A stretch of 64,000 nt of DNA. Origin: an uncultured Flavobacteriaceae bacterium. Lineage in GTDB: Bacteria; Bacteroidota; Bacteroidia; Flavobacteriales; Flavobacteriaceae. A program made the position numbers and the translations under genes. Positions within the stretch are counted from its first letter, which is position 1. Each line of letters opens with the position of its first letter. The stretch spans positions 679,101 through 743,100 of the forward strand of contig CANMWN010000002.1 of the NCBI GenBank assembly GCA_947501625.1. Direction: 5' to 3'. Shown in pieces: positions 1-9,043 of this stretch. The notes below the pieces were generated by a model, which had not been told where the DNA came from, ran no database searches, and saw nothing but the letters and a program-made list of their open reading frames with translations.

Positions 1-1630
1 AATTACCTAATTGCTTAGACATTTTACGTCTTTGTTTATCTCTAACCAGTCCAGTTAAATAAACATTCTTAAATGGCTTCTCTCCTTTATATTCATATCC
101 AGCGATAATCATTCTTGCAACCCAGAAAAATAAAATATCTGGACCAGTAACTAAATCATTGGTAGGATAATAATAGTTGATTTCTTCGTTTTCTGGATTT
201 CTAATTCCGTCAAAAACAGACATTGGCCATAACCATGAAGAAAACCAAGTATCTAAAACATCTTCATCTTGTCTTAAGTCGGACACCAAAAGCGAAGTAT
301 TATTTGTTTTTTCTTGAGCAAGCTTAACCGCCTCTTCTCTACTCTCAGCAACAACAAAATCTTCTTTACCTTCACCGTAGAAATATGCAGGAATCTGTTG
401 TCCCCACCAAAGTTGACGAGAAATATTCCAATCTCTCACATTTTCCATCCAATAGCGGTAGGTATTTTCAAATTTCTTAGGATATAAGTTGATTTCAGTA
501 TTCTCACCTAAAACAGCATCAATAGCAGGTTTTGCTAAATCTTTCATCTTTAAAAACCACTGATCTGAAAGTCTCGGTTCAATAACTGCTTTTGTTCTTT
601 CTGAAGTGCCAACTTTATTAGTATGAACTTCAGTCTTAACTAAAACTCCTTTCGATTCTAATTCTTTTACAACTTCTTTTCGAGCTACAAAACGATCTTT
701 CCCTTCATAATACAATCCGAATGAATTTAGTGAAGCATCATCATTAAAAATATCTATTACTTCTAATTGATGTTTATCTCCAAGATTTTTATCATTTTCA
801 TCATGTGCTGGAGTTACCTTTAAACATCCTGTACCAAATTCAATATCAACATATTCATCTTCAATAATTGGAATAACTCTATTACACAATGGAACTATAG
901 CCTTTTTCCCTTTCAAATGAGCAAAACGCTCATCATTAGGATTGATACAAATTGCTGTGTCACCAAAAATTGTTTCTGGTCTTGTAGTTGCAATTGTTAA
1001 AGTATCGTTCGAGCCTTCAATTTTATATTCTAAATAATATAGATTCCCTTGTCTTTCTTCATGTATAACTTCCTCATCAGACAATGTTGTCTTCGCTTCT
1101 GGATCCCAATTTACCATTCTGTAACCACGATAAATAAAACCTTTGTTATACAAATCAACAAAAACTTTAATTACAGATTCAGACATTTCTGGATCCATGG
1201 TGAATTTTGTTCTATCCCAATCACAAGATGCACCCAACTTCTTTAATTGCTCCAATATTTTACCACCATATTCATTTTTCCAATCAAATGCATGTGCTAA
1301 AAACTCTTCTCTAGTTAAATCAGCCTTATCAATACCTTCATTTTTCAGTTTTGCAACAACTTTTGCTTCAGTTGCAATAGATGCATGGTCAGTTCCAGGA
1401 ACCCAACAAGCATTATAACCTTTCAGCCTTGCTCTACGGATTAAAACATCTTGAATCGTATTATTCAACATATGTCCCATATGTAAAACTCCAGTAACAT
1501 TTGGAGGTGGAATTACTATAGTATATGCCTCTTTTTCATTAGGTTCAGAATGAAAGTAATTATGCTTCATCCAGTAGTCATACCACTTCTTTTCTACCTC
1601 TACAGGGCTATATTTTGCGGGAATATTCAT
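1..1630 (-). CDS. valS: Valyl-tRNA synthetase, N-terminal 543 residues (3' end outside window)
   Basis: Charges tRNA(Val) with valine in the cytoplasm. The reading frame is open from an ATG at 1630 to the window edge. The N-terminus has the class I signature as HMGHM around residues 50-54, followed by [11 protein letters not shown]. The KMSKQ loop is reached just before the window edge, so the catalytic core and the inserted editing domain are present and the anticodon-binding and C-terminal coiled-coil parts are missing. Typical ValS is near 880 residues. The start is followed by [19 protein letters not shown], the usual beginning of bacteroidotal ValS. A perfect -7 promoter box lies 32 bp upstream. 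The identification is firm; only the truncation by the window limits it. Confidence 0.97.
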   Translation of the reverse strand, partial: MNIPAKYSPVEVEKKWYDYWMKHNYFHSEPNEKEAYTIVIPPPNVTGVLHMGHMLNNTIQDVLIRRARLKGYNACWVPGTDHASIATEAKVVAKLKNEGIDKADLTREEFLAHAFDWKNEYGGKILEQLKKLGASCDWDRTKFTMDPEMSESVIKVFVDLYNKGFIYRGYRMVNWDPEAKTTLSDEEVIHEERQGNLYYLEYKIEGSNDTLTIATTRPETIFGDTAICINPNDERFAHLKGKKAIVPLCNRVIPIIEDEYVDIEFGTGCLKVTPAHDENDKNLGDKHQLEVIDIFNDDASLNSFGLYYEGKDRFVARKEVVKELESKGVLVKTEVHTNKVGTSERTKAVIEPRLSDQWFLKMKDLAKPAIDAVLGENTEINLYPKKFENTYRYWMENVRDWNISRQLWWGQQIPAYFYGEGKEDFVVAESREEAVKLAQEKTNNTSLLVSDLRQDEDVLDTWFSSWLWPMSVFDGIRNPENEEINYYYPTNDLVTGPDILFFWVARMIIAGYEYKGEKPFKNVYLTGLVRDKQRRKMSKQLGN

Positions 1631-1661
1631 TTTTGGTCTGATGTTTGCTATTAACAGATTG

Positions 1662-1669
1662 CAAATGTA
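1662..1669 (-). promoter_or_regulatory. Bacteroidota -7 promoter box for valS
   Basis: Reads TACATTTG on the minus strand, an exact match to the TAnnTTTG -7 consensus of the Bacteroidota housekeeping sigma factor. It predicts a transcript start near 1657 and a leader of about 27 nt before the valS ATG. No clear -33 TTG is visible. Confidence 0.55.
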
Positions 1670-1746
1670 CAATTATAAGGTTTGATTGTAAAACATTTTG
1701 AAAACAAAAAAAAAGTACTAATTTTACAAACTTAAACAAGTAAATT

Positions 1747-2187
1747 ATGAAAAAAATAGCGATATTATTATTCGTAAGTGTATTCACCTTAAGTCTGAAT
1801 GCACAAGAAAAAGCAGCCAAAGTTGATGGTCCTGTTTTTGAATTCGAAAAAGAAACTATTGATTACGGAAAAATTGAAAAAGATTCGGATGGTGAAAGAA
1901 CTTTTGTATTCACCAATGTAGGTAATCAACCTTTAGTTATTGATAAAGTGAAAGGAAGTTGTGGATGTACGGTTCCAACAAAGCCTGAAAAACCAATAAT
2001 GCCTGGAGAAAAAGGAGAAATTAAAGTAAAGTATGCTACCAATAGAGTTGGTGGGTTTTCTAAAACTGTAACAATTACTTCTAATGCTGTTGGTGAGCCA
2101 ACCAAAAGAATTAGAATTAAAGGTATTGTTCTAAAACCTGAATCTTCTAGTATAGTAGAAAAGAAAAAATCATTAATATCAAATTAA
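1747..2187 (+). CDS. DUF1573 secreted protein
   Basis: A 146-residue exported protein. Residues 1-19 form a signal peptide ending in NAQ. The rest is a DUF1573 domain, an immunoglobulin-like beta-sandwich with the family hallmarks FDYGKI-like (here IDYGKIEKD), F.FTNVG and the SCGCTVP motif near residues 71-77. Such domains are common in Bacteroidota periplasmic or surface proteins, but their biochemical role is not established. The gene is monocistronic: valS is divergent and the protease gene convergent, with a shared bidirectional terminator just downstream. Confidence 0.9.
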   Translation: MKKIAILLFVSVFTLSLNAQEKAAKVDGPVFEFEKETIDYGKIEKDSDGERTFVFTNVGNQPLVIDKVKGSCGCTVPTKPEKPIMPGEKGEIKVKYATNRVGGFSKTVTITSNAVGEPTKRIRIKGIVLKPESSSIVEKKKSLISN

Positions 2188-2206
2188 TTTTATTTGATCA
2201 AAACCT

Positions 2207-2238
2207 AAAAAAAGCATCTCAATTGAGATGCTTTTTTT
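2207..2238. terminator. Bidirectional intrinsic terminator
   Basis: Perfect 7-bp stem GCATCTC (2214-2220) / GAGATGC (2225-2231) with an AATT loop, flanked by seven A on the left and seven T on the right. It can end transcription of the DUF1573 gene on the plus strand and of the convergent protease gene, whose stop codon lies inside it, on the minus strand. Confidence 0.85.
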
Positions 2239-3574
2239 AATTCAATAAATCTTCTAGTACAAGTTCAAAACTCAACTCCTGGTCATTTCTATTTATCAAT
2301 AATCTAACTTTCTTTCTTTCCTTAGCGTAAAACTTTCTATGCAATTCCTGCAAACTAAAATTATAGGCATATATACCATTTATTTTAACTAATATATCTC
2401 CTTTTCTTATTCCCAACTTTTCGGCAGGTGATTCTTCACGTACTTGAAAAATTCTATAAATAGGCTTTAGTTCATACTTATAATTATAATCAAACACTAC
2501 TGTATTACTTTCTTTGGTTTCATTGTCTTTAGATACTGTAAACTCAGCATTTGAACGTCTTTTAACTATTTCTTTGCCATAATGCATCAGTTCTATACCA
2601 CTTAAATTGTAACCAAATTCTTCCTTAAATAAACTATTCTTTTTCAAAGTCAATCTCTTACGAGGATAATCAAATACAACTTTAAAGCGTTTTAGAATAT
2701 TACCACCAATACTTCCATTTCTTTTTTTAAATTTTTTAGCATAAATAGTAGAAACAGAATCTAAATAAGCAACATTTGGCTCTTCAAAAACAAAACTTTT
2801 TAATGAAAACGATTTTAATTTACTCCGTCTCCCAAATATATTTCCACTCAATCCTTGACCAATAAAATCTTTAAATGATTTCTTAGGAGTCTTTATGTGC
2901 TCATCTTCGAACAACCAAACGGAATCAGAACCTCCTGAATCTATCAATAAATTAACTATCAACTCTTTATTCATTGGTTCGATAACTTTCGCTTTCGCTT
3001 GTATATATGGTTTACTTTTATAAAACTCAAGGTCAAATTTCTCACATTTTCTACAACGCCTATAACGGTATTTTCTAGGCTTTGTAAATGTTATCCTCTT
3101 AAGTGCATAATCTATGGTAACAACAAAATCTTTTAAAAGTGTATAACCGATGAGACCATGGACTGGAATTCCCAATTTTGAAGAAAATTCTAAATCATTA
3201 TTATAAACTATATATAAATCTTGATTTGGTGAATAAATACTTCCAAGTTTAAATCTATTCTGTTTAGAATGCAAGGCTTCTACAGGGTCTCCTCCACCCA
3301 AACCTCTAATTGTGATTGTTTTTACATTATTAACTTGTAAAGAATCTGCAGCAGTCAAATTGAAAATGACAGGATTTTTAACTCCCGAATCTAAAATAAA
3401 AGTCAATTCACTTCCATTTACTTCTAAAGGAAGAATAATTAAATTATTAATCAATTTAAAATTAGTTGTATAATAATCTTTACCTCCAAGCATTCTAAAC
3501 TCTTGTCCTTGAACAATATTGAATGAAAACAAGAAAACAATTAATACTATAATATGGCGAAGAAGTAACTTCAA
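2237..3574 (-). CDS. Secreted retropepsin-like aspartyl protease with PDZ domain
   Basis: A 445-residue exported protein with a signal peptide (residues 1-24). Two retropepsin-type repeats follow, each with an active-site loop: DSG at 62-64 and DSG at 212-214. They are separated by a basic linker holding a CRKC pair at 174-177. A PDZ domain occupies roughly residues 355-435 (KLGIRKGDILVKINGI). This arrangement fits the bacteroidotal aspartyl protease family with a C-terminal PDZ domain; substrates are unknown. Having both DSG motifs in one chain suggests an intramolecular pseudo-dimer rather than the homodimer of viral retropepsins. It is transcribed alone. Confidence 0.85.
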   Translation of the reverse strand: MKLLLRHIIVLIVFLFSFNIVQGQEFRMLGGKDYYTTNFKLINNLIILPLEVNGSELTFILDSGVKNPVIFNLTAADSLQVNNVKTITIRGLGGGDPVEALHSKQNRFKLGSIYSPNQDLYIVYNNDLEFSSKLGIPVHGLIGYTLLKDFVVTIDYALKRITFTKPRKYRYRRCRKCEKFDLEFYKSKPYIQAKAKVIEPMNKELIVNLLIDSGGSDSVWLFEDEHIKTPKKSFKDFIGQGLSGNIFGRRSKLKSFSLKSFVFEEPNVAYLDSVSTIYAKKFKKRNGSIGGNILKRFKVVFDYPRKRLTLKKNSLFKEEFGYNLSGIELMHYGKEIVKRRSNAEFTVSKDNETKESNTVVFDYNYKYELKPIYRIFQVREESPAEKLGIRKGDILVKINGIYAYNFSLQELHRKFYAKERKKVRLLINRNDQELSFELVLEDLLN

Positions 3575-3718
3575 AAGTTAAAGATTTAAAAAAATCAATT
3601 TAGAAAATAAGTTTGAACAAATAAAAACTTTATGAAAAGTTTAACCTTTCAAAAAATCACTTAAAAAAGGCAATTGAATTGGATAAAATTTTGCAATTTT
3701 GTTTAAAATTTTAATCGA

Positions 3719-4909
3719 ATGCCAAAAACATCAGTCAAAGGAAATTCAATGCCCGAATCTCCTATCCGTAAGTTAGTTCCTTATGCTGAAAACGCTATAA
3801 AACAAGGGAAAACAATTTATCATTTAAATATTGGGCAACCTGATATTAAAACTCCTGAAATTGCTTTAGATGCTGTATCTACACACTCTCTTAAAATTAT
3901 TGCTTATACAAGATCAGAAGGGTCGGAAAAATATAGAACTAAAATTGCAAACTATTATAGTAAACATGACATTCATGTTAATCATGATGATATAATTGTG
4001 ACAACTGGAGGTAGTGAAGCGTTACTCTTTGCATTTGGAAGTATTATGGATATTGATGATGAAGTGATTATTCCAGAGCCTTTTTATGCCAACTACAATG
4101 GTTTTTCAACCGCCTCAGGCGTGAAAATTGTTCCTGTAATTTCAAAAATAGATAACAACTTTGCATTACCTCCTATAGAAGAATTCGAAAAACTAATAAC
4201 ACCAAAAACTAAGGCTATACTTATTTGTAATCCTGGAAATCCAACTGGATATTTATATTCTAAAGAAGAAATAAAAAAATTAGCTCAAATAGTAAAAAAA
4301 CATGATTTGTTTTTAATTGCCGATGAAGTATATAGGGAGTTTGCCTATGATGGTGTAGAACATTACTCAATTTTACAAGAAAATGATTTAACTGAACATG
4401 CAATCATTATTGATTCAGTTTCTAAACGATATAGCATGTGTGGTGCAAGAATTGGCTGCTTGGTAACAAAAAATAAAGAAGTTATTAAAACTGCTTTAAA
4501 GTTTGCTCAGGCAAGACTAAGTCCACCTACATTAGCACAAATTGCTTCTGAAGCTGCACTAGATACGCCTCAGAGTTATTTTGATGAAGTTAAGGAAGAG
4601 TATGTAAAAAGAAGAAATACGCTTATCAATGAATTACAAAAAATTGAAGGGGTTAAAGTAGCTAAGCCCAAAGGTGCATTTTATTGTATTGCTGAATTGC
4701 CTGTCAAAAATTCTGATAGATTTGCGCAATGGTTATTAGAGTCATTTGATGTTGATGGCGAAACAATTATGGTTGCTCCTGCTGCTGGTTTTTACTCTAC
4801 TCCTGGAGTTGGTTTAAATCAAATTAGAATAGCATACGTTCTAAATGAAACTAGTTTAAAAACTTCAGTAAATATATTAAAAGAAGCTCTTAAAGTTTAT
4901 AAGGATTAG
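3719..4909 (+). CDS. PLP-dependent class I/II aminotransferase
   Basis: A 396-residue fold-type I aminotransferase, probably acting on aspartate or an aromatic or branched amino acid. Visible features are NPGNPTG at 171-177, the D202-E-V-Y205 cofactor contact, the Schiff-base lysine K236 in SVSKRYSMCGARIG, and the substrate-carboxylate arginine late in the chain (QIRIAYV). Length fits the family. The N-terminus PESPIRKLVPYAE is typical of bacteroidotal members. Its TAG stop shares its G with the GTG start of murB, so the two genes are translationally coupled. Substrate specificity cannot be read from the sequence. Confidence 0.9.
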   Translation: MPKTSVKGNSMPESPIRKLVPYAENAIKQGKTIYHLNIGQPDIKTPEIALDAVSTHSLKIIAYTRSEGSEKYRTKIANYYSKHDIHVNHDDIIVTTGGSEALLFAFGSIMDIDDEVIIPEPFYANYNGFSTASGVKIVPVISKIDNNFALPPIEEFEKLITPKTKAILICNPGNPTGYLYSKEEIKKLAQIVKKHDLFLIADEVYREFAYDGVEHYSILQENDLTEHAIIIDSVSKRYSMCGARIGCLVTKNKEVIKTALKFAQARLSPPTLAQIASEAALDTPQSYFDEVKEEYVKRRNTLINELQKIEGVKVAKPKGAFYCIAELPVKNSDRFAQWLLESFDVDGETIMVAPAAGFYSTPGVGLNQIRIAYVLNETSLKTSVNILKEALKVYKD

Positions 4910-5916
4910 TGAAGGTAGAAAGAAACAAATCATTAAAAGCGTTTAACACTTTTGGAATTGATGCTTATGCTTCAGAGTTTATTAGTATAACTTCTGTCGA
5001 AGATTTACAAGTCATTCTTTCAAAAAACTCAGATGTTTTTGTTTTAGGTGGAGGCAGCAACATGTTGTTAACCAAAAACATAAATCAATTAACTTTACAT
5101 GTAGCTTTAAAAGGTATTGAGATTCTCAAAGAAACTGAAAAGCATGTTTATATTAAGTCTCAAGCAGGTGAAGATTGGCATAAATTTGTTTTATGGTGTA
5201 TAGAAAATAACTACGGAGGATTAGAAAACCTTTCTTTAATTCCTGGAAATGTTGGTACAAGTCCTATTCAAAATATTGGCGCTTATGGTGTTGAAATTAA
5301 AGATACTTTTGTAGAACTAGAAGCCATTGAAATTGAAACAGGAAAACCAAAAACTTTCACCTATGAAATGTGTGAATTTGGTTATCGAAATTCTGTTTTT
5401 AAAAACGAATTAAAAGGCAAATACATCATTACTTCAGTAACTTTTAAACTCACTAAAGAAAACCACAAACTCAATTATAGTTACGGAGCGATTCAAAGTG
5501 AATTGGAAAAAAGAAAAATAACCGAACCAACTATAAAAGATATTTCTGATGTTGTAATTGAAATAAGAAATAGTAAACTTCCAAATCCAAAAGAAATTGG
5601 AAATAGTGGAAGTTTTTTTAAAAATCCAGTAATATCAAAAGATGCTTTTCTAAAACTTCAGGAGAATTACCCAAACATTCCATCTTATAAGGTTTCAGAA
5701 ACCGAAATTAAAGTTCCTGCTGGTTGGCTAATTGAACAGTGCGGATTTAAAGGTAAGCGTTATGGAGATGCAGGAGTTCATACTAAACAAGCCTTGGTTT
5801 TGGTAAATTATGACAATGCTACTGGAACTGAAATTCACAATTTGGCAAAAGAAATACTAAAAACAGTTAAAAATACGTTTGATATTTCTTTAGACATTGA
5901 AGTGAATGTGATTTAG
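4909..5916 (+). CDS. murB: UDP-N-acetylenolpyruvoylglucosamine reductase MurB
   Basis: Reduces enolpyruvyl-UDP-GlcNAc to UDP-MurNAc with NADPH and FAD, the second committed step of peptidoglycan synthesis. The 335-residue chain starts at GTG, overlapping the preceding stop codon as TAGTG. FAD-binding motif GGGSN is at 47-51, followed by IPGNVGTSPIQNIGAYG. The serine proton donor lies in GNSGSFFKNP, and the C-terminal EVNVI carries the conserved glutamate. Length and the YRNSVFK segment fit type I MurB, as in E. coli. It sits between an aminotransferase and a DUF922 gene in a tight operon. Confidence 0.96.
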   Translation: MKVERNKSLKAFNTFGIDAYASEFISITSVEDLQVILSKNSDVFVLGGGSNMLLTKNINQLTLHVALKGIEILKETEKHVYIKSQAGEDWHKFVLWCIENNYGGLENLSLIPGNVGTSPIQNIGAYGVEIKDTFVELEAIEIETGKPKTFTYEMCEFGYRNSVFKNELKGKYIITSVTFKLTKENHKLNYSYGAIQSELEKRKITEPTIKDISDVVIEIRNSKLPNPKEIGNSGSFFKNPVISKDAFLKLQENYPNIPSYKVSETEIKVPAGWLIEQCGFKGKRYGDAGVHTKQALVLVNYDNATGTEIHNLAKEILKTVKNTFDISLDIEVNVI

Positions 5917-5919
5917 TTA

Positions 5920-6468
5920 ATGAAAAAACTCATCTGTATTTTTTGCCTCTTTTATACAAGTTTCTTGTATTGTCAAGATGATGCGATTATTATATGGAAG
6001 GCATCCAAGAAATTAACTTGGGATGATTTTCAAGGAGAATCGGATTCCGTTACAATTGGTCAAGCAAAAACTACCTATAGAATTCGAATATCACCTGAAG
6101 AAGTTAAGGTTGACGAATATGGCAGAATGCTTAACTACAAACAAATGACCACAACGGCAGAGTTTCTCAAAAACTTGTCTTGGTCTTATGCAAAATTTGA
6201 CACTGTTGTCTTAAAGCACGAACAATTACATTTTGATATTGCTGAGTTATATGCAAGAAAAATTAGGCATAAATTTTACGAAAATAAACTTGACAAAATA
6301 GCTGACTTTAACACCTATTCCAATGATTACAAAAGATTATGGGAAGAATGTACTGCACTTCAAAGAAAGTTTGATAAAGAAACCAATCATGGAAGAAATT
6401 TTGAGCAAAATGGAGTTTGGAAAGAATTTGTTGTGAGTGAGATGAGAAAATTAGTAAAGTTTGAATAA
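5920..6468 (+). CDS. DUF922-like secreted putative metalloprotease
   Basis: A 182-residue protein with an N-terminal signal peptide ending in YCQ near residue 19. The sequence WKASKKLTWDDFQG is a family feature, and HEQLHFDIAELYARK carries an HExxH-like zinc site (HEQLH) as in DUF922 putative zinc proteases. It starts 3 bp after the murB stop and so belongs to the same operon. The protein probably acts outside the cytoplasmic membrane; substrate unknown. The enzymatic call rests only on the HEQLH motif. Confidence 0.72.
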   Translation: MKKLICIFCLFYTSFLYCQDDAIIIWKASKKLTWDDFQGESDSVTIGQAKTTYRIRISPEEVKVDEYGRMLNYKQMTTTAEFLKNLSWSYAKFDTVVLKHEQLHFDIAELYARKIRHKFYENKLDKIADFNTYSNDYKRLWEECTALQRKFDKETNHGRNFEQNGVWKEFVVSEMRKLVKFE

Positions 6469-6469
6469 A

Positions 6470-7072
6470 TTAAATTCCAATTATATCTGTTCTTGCATTT
6501 TTCCTCCAACGCTTTCCAAATTTCCTATCCATTAATTCAGCGATCTTAAGATTATATGATTTTATACATTCATAGTTGATAAATTCACAGCCAAAATCGT
6601 AATAATTAATATTATACTTTCTTTCAAATTTATTATCAGATTTTGTGTTTGCAATAGGCGCTATTGAACCTAAAAGCAAAAATTGTGCATTACTTTCTTC
6701 CCAATCTAATAGAGCTTTATTTTCGTCATAATCACAAACAACCTTTAATTCAAAATTTTTATGTAGTACATTATCGTTGGTTTTAACCTTAAAAATATGA
6801 TCTTTAAATCCTGGTGCTGAAACAACTATTTCGTATTCTTTATTTGGCTCTAAAAAATCAATTAAAAAATCACCATTTTCTCCCGAATAAGATATTGGAT
6901 GGGAAACTATATCTGGCTTTATAGTATAACCATCAATTAAAGGTTCTCCAGTAATATTTAAAATAACTTTACCTTTAATTTTAGCAACCTCAACTATTTT
7001 TTCCTGTGCAAAGATTCTAATAGATAAAACCATTAAAAAGATAAATAGTAATATTTTATAATTTTTATTCAA
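6470..7072 (-). CDS. Secreted protein with carboxypeptidase-regulatory-like domain
   Basis: A 200-residue exported protein. A signal peptide (residues 1-22, ending FAQ) precedes a beta-sandwich with KIKGKVILNITGEPL, then NGDFLIDFLEPNKEYEIVVSAPGF, the pattern of CarboxypepD_reg-like domains found at the N-terminus of TonB-dependent receptors and in surface proteins. Here the domain stands without a transporter barrel. The C-terminal 80 residues contain ordered Cys and aromatic residues that I do not recognise. It converges on the DUF922 gene with a 1-bp gap. Confidence 0.6.
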   Translation of the reverse strand: MNKNYKILLFIFLMVLSIRIFAQEKIVEVAKIKGKVILNITGEPLIDGYTIKPDIVSHPISYSGENGDFLIDFLEPNKEYEIVVSAPGFKDHIFKVKTNDNVLHKNFELKVVCDYDENKALLDWEESNAQFLLLGSIAPIANTKSDNKFERKYNINYYDFGCEFINYECIKSYNLKIAELMDRKFGKRWRKNARTDIIGI

Positions 7073-7147
7073 TCTCTATAATTTATTGTTTATAATTCAA
7101 ACTTAACTTTTTAAAATCAGAACACAAAGTTATTCATCAAGTTTCCA

Positions 7148-7155
7148 TATCTTTG
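7148..7155 (+). promoter_or_regulatory. -7 promoter box for the 7181-11165 gene cluster
   Basis: TATCTTTG, an exact TAnnTTTG match. Predicted start near 7160 gives a leader of about 20 nt before the ATG at 7181. Five same-strand genes follow with little spacing, so this is the likely main promoter of the cluster. Confidence 0.6.
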
Positions 7156-7180
7156 TACTCTCAAAAAAAGTGTTTTTATT

Positions 7181-7366
7181 ATGAAACTTTTATTTATCAC
7201 ATTAGGTTTATTAGCCCTTGGAGTTGCAGGAATTGCTATCAAATTATGGGCAAAGAAAGATGGTGAGTTTGCTGGAACCTGTGCCAGTCAAAGTCCTGTA
7301 TTGAATGAAGAAGGTGAAGTTTGCGGTTTTTGTGGTAAAATGCCTGAAAACTGTGAAAACAAATAG
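7181..7366 (+). CDS. Small membrane protein with four cysteines
   Basis: A 61-residue protein: one transmembrane helix (about residues 3-23) and a short tail with Cys34, Cys48, Cys51 and Cys58, the middle two as CGFC. The tail could bind a metal or form disulfides; the sequence does not decide. Similar short proteins are annotated in flavobacteria only as membrane or secreted proteins. It is the first gene of the cluster ending in lipA, separated from the GT2 gene by 3 bp. Confidence 0.7.
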   Translation: MKLLFITLGLLALGVAGIAIKLWAKKDGEFAGTCASQSPVLNEEGEVCGFCGKMPENCENK

Positions 7367-7369
7367 AAA

Positions 7370-8479
7370 ATGCAACTGCTATTCTATGCATTTATATTTT
7401 TCTCATTCATTCAACTCTGCTTCTACTTAGGTGTTTTTAGTAGGTTTTCTTTTGCTAAAAAACCAATCAAAAACCAACAATCGTCAAACATTCCTGTTTC
7501 GATTATTATTTGCGCTCGCAATGAAGAGCAAAATTTAAAGGAGCATTTACCGCATTTTATCAATCAAGATTATCCAAACTTTGAATTGGTTTTAATCAAT
7601 GACGCTTCTAGCGATGCAACATTGGAAGTGATGAATGAATTCAAAAAAAAACATCCTTCAGTAATTACCATTGTTGATGTTGTTCCAAACGAACAGTTTT
7701 GGAGAAATAAAAAATATGCATTGACCCTTGGTATCAAAAAAGCAACACACCAACACCTACTCTTTTCCGATGCCGATTGTAAACCTGTTTCTAAACATTG
7801 GATTTCTGAAATGGTTAGTAAATTTTCTAAAGAAAAAACTATTGTTTTAGGATATGGTGCCTATGAGAAAATTGAAAATTCTTGGTTAAATAAACTCATT
7901 CGTTTTGAAACACTTTTTACGGCTATTCAATATTTTTCATATACAAAAATAGGTTTACCGTATATGGGAGTTGGACGTAATCTTGCCTACACTAAATCAT
8001 TGTTTTTTCAATCAAATGGATTTGCCAATCATATGCAAATTCGCTCTGGAGATGATGACCTGTTTGTAAATAAAAATGCTACAAACCAGAATGTTAGCTT
8101 GTGTTATTTTAAAGAAAGCTTTACGCTGTCAAAATCAAAGAAAACATTCATAGAGTGGATACATCAGAAAAGAAGACATACTACTACTTCCAAGTATTAT
8201 AAACCTATCCACAAATTCTTATTAGGTCTATTTTACACTTCTCAATTATTATTTTGGTTACTGTCAATTATACTATTAGCAACTACCTATCAATGGGAAA
8301 TAGTATTAAGTATGTTATTACTTAGAATAGTTGCTCAATATCTAATTGTCAATTCTTCAGCAAAAAAACTTAATGAAAATGACTTGACTGTTTGGGCACC
8401 ATTTTTAGAAATATTTTTGATTTTCATGCAATTGTTTATCTTTATAAAAAATATTATTGCTAAACCCACACGCTGGTAA
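7370..8479 (+). CDS. Membrane glycosyltransferase, family 2
   Basis: A 369-residue protein with an N-terminal membrane helix, a GT-A domain (IPVSIIICARNEEQNLKEHL at about residues 42-61, then LINDASSDAT and the DADC metal-binding motif), and two or three C-terminal membrane helices. It likely moves a sugar from a nucleotide sugar to a lipid or polysaccharide acceptor at the cytoplasmic face. The GDDDLFV segment supplies the catalytic acidic residues and QKRRH resembles the QxxRW region of processive GT2 enzymes. Acceptor unknown. It is in the operon between the small Cys protein and a sigma factor. Confidence 0.85.
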   Translation: MQLLFYAFIFFSFIQLCFYLGVFSRFSFAKKPIKNQQSSNIPVSIIICARNEEQNLKEHLPHFINQDYPNFELVLINDASSDATLEVMNEFKKKHPSVITIVDVVPNEQFWRNKKYALTLGIKKATHQHLLFSDADCKPVSKHWISEMVSKFSKEKTIVLGYGAYEKIENSWLNKLIRFETLFTAIQYFSYTKIGLPYMGVGRNLAYTKSLFFQSNGFANHMQIRSGDDDLFVNKNATNQNVSLCYFKESFTLSKSKKTFIEWIHQKRRHTTTSKYYKPIHKFLLGLFYTSQLLFWLLSIILLATTYQWEIVLSMLLLRIVAQYLIVNSSAKKLNENDLTVWAPFLEIFLIFMQLFIFIKNIIAKPTRW

Positions 8480-8485
8480 TCACAT

Positions 8486-9043
8486 ATGACCAATAAAGAG
8501 GAAATTCAAGAAATTATAGAAGAAGCGAGAGAAGGTAAAGAAAGTGCCTTTAAAAAACTACTTAACACTTATTGGAGTGATGTCTATAGATTTCAATTTG
8601 CAAAGACCAATAATGAAAATGAAGCTGAGGATATTACTATGAAAACGTTTGCCAAAGCGTTTGACAAAATCGACTTATACAACGATAATTACAACTTCAA
8701 AACGTGGCTAATTTCTATTTCAAAAAATATTTTTATTGACTCTATTAGAGGTAAGAAAAAAGATACAATATCAATTAACAAAGGCGATTCTGAAGCTTAT
8801 TTAATTACTGATGCAGGTCCAACTCCTGAAGATAAAATTATTCAAGAACAAAACCTTGCAGAATTATTATCATACATTAAACAATTGAATACTAAGCAGC
8901 AAAAGATCATCAACTTACGCTATTTTCAAGAATTGAGTTATAAAGATATTTCAGAGACGTTGAATGAATCTATGAGTTCTGTCAAAGTAAATTTATTGAG
9001 AGCCAAAAAATCGCTCGCCAAGATTATTGCACAAAATAAATGA
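8486..9043 (+). CDS. ECF-type RNA polymerase sigma factor
   Basis: A 185-residue sigma-70 family protein. Region 2 spans about residues 15-85 (AEDITMKTFAKAFDKI, then FKTWLISISKNIFIDSIR) and region 4 about 120-180 (LRYFQELSYKDISETLNESMSSVKVNLLRAKK). No region 3 and no adjacent anti-sigma gene are seen, so control may be transcriptional. Its TGA stop overlaps the ATG of the next gene by 4 bp. The target regulon cannot be deduced; its constant neighbours here are a glycosyltransferase, an Nramp-like transporter and lipA. Confidence 0.93.
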   Translation: MTNKEEIQEIIEEAREGKESAFKKLLNTYWSDVYRFQFAKTNNENEAEDITMKTFAKAFDKIDLYNDNYNFKTWLISISKNIFIDSIRGKKKDTISINKGDSEAYLITDAGPTPEDKIIQEQNLAELLSYIKQLNTKQQKIINLRYFQELSYKDISETLNESMSSVKVNLLRAKKSLAKIIAQNK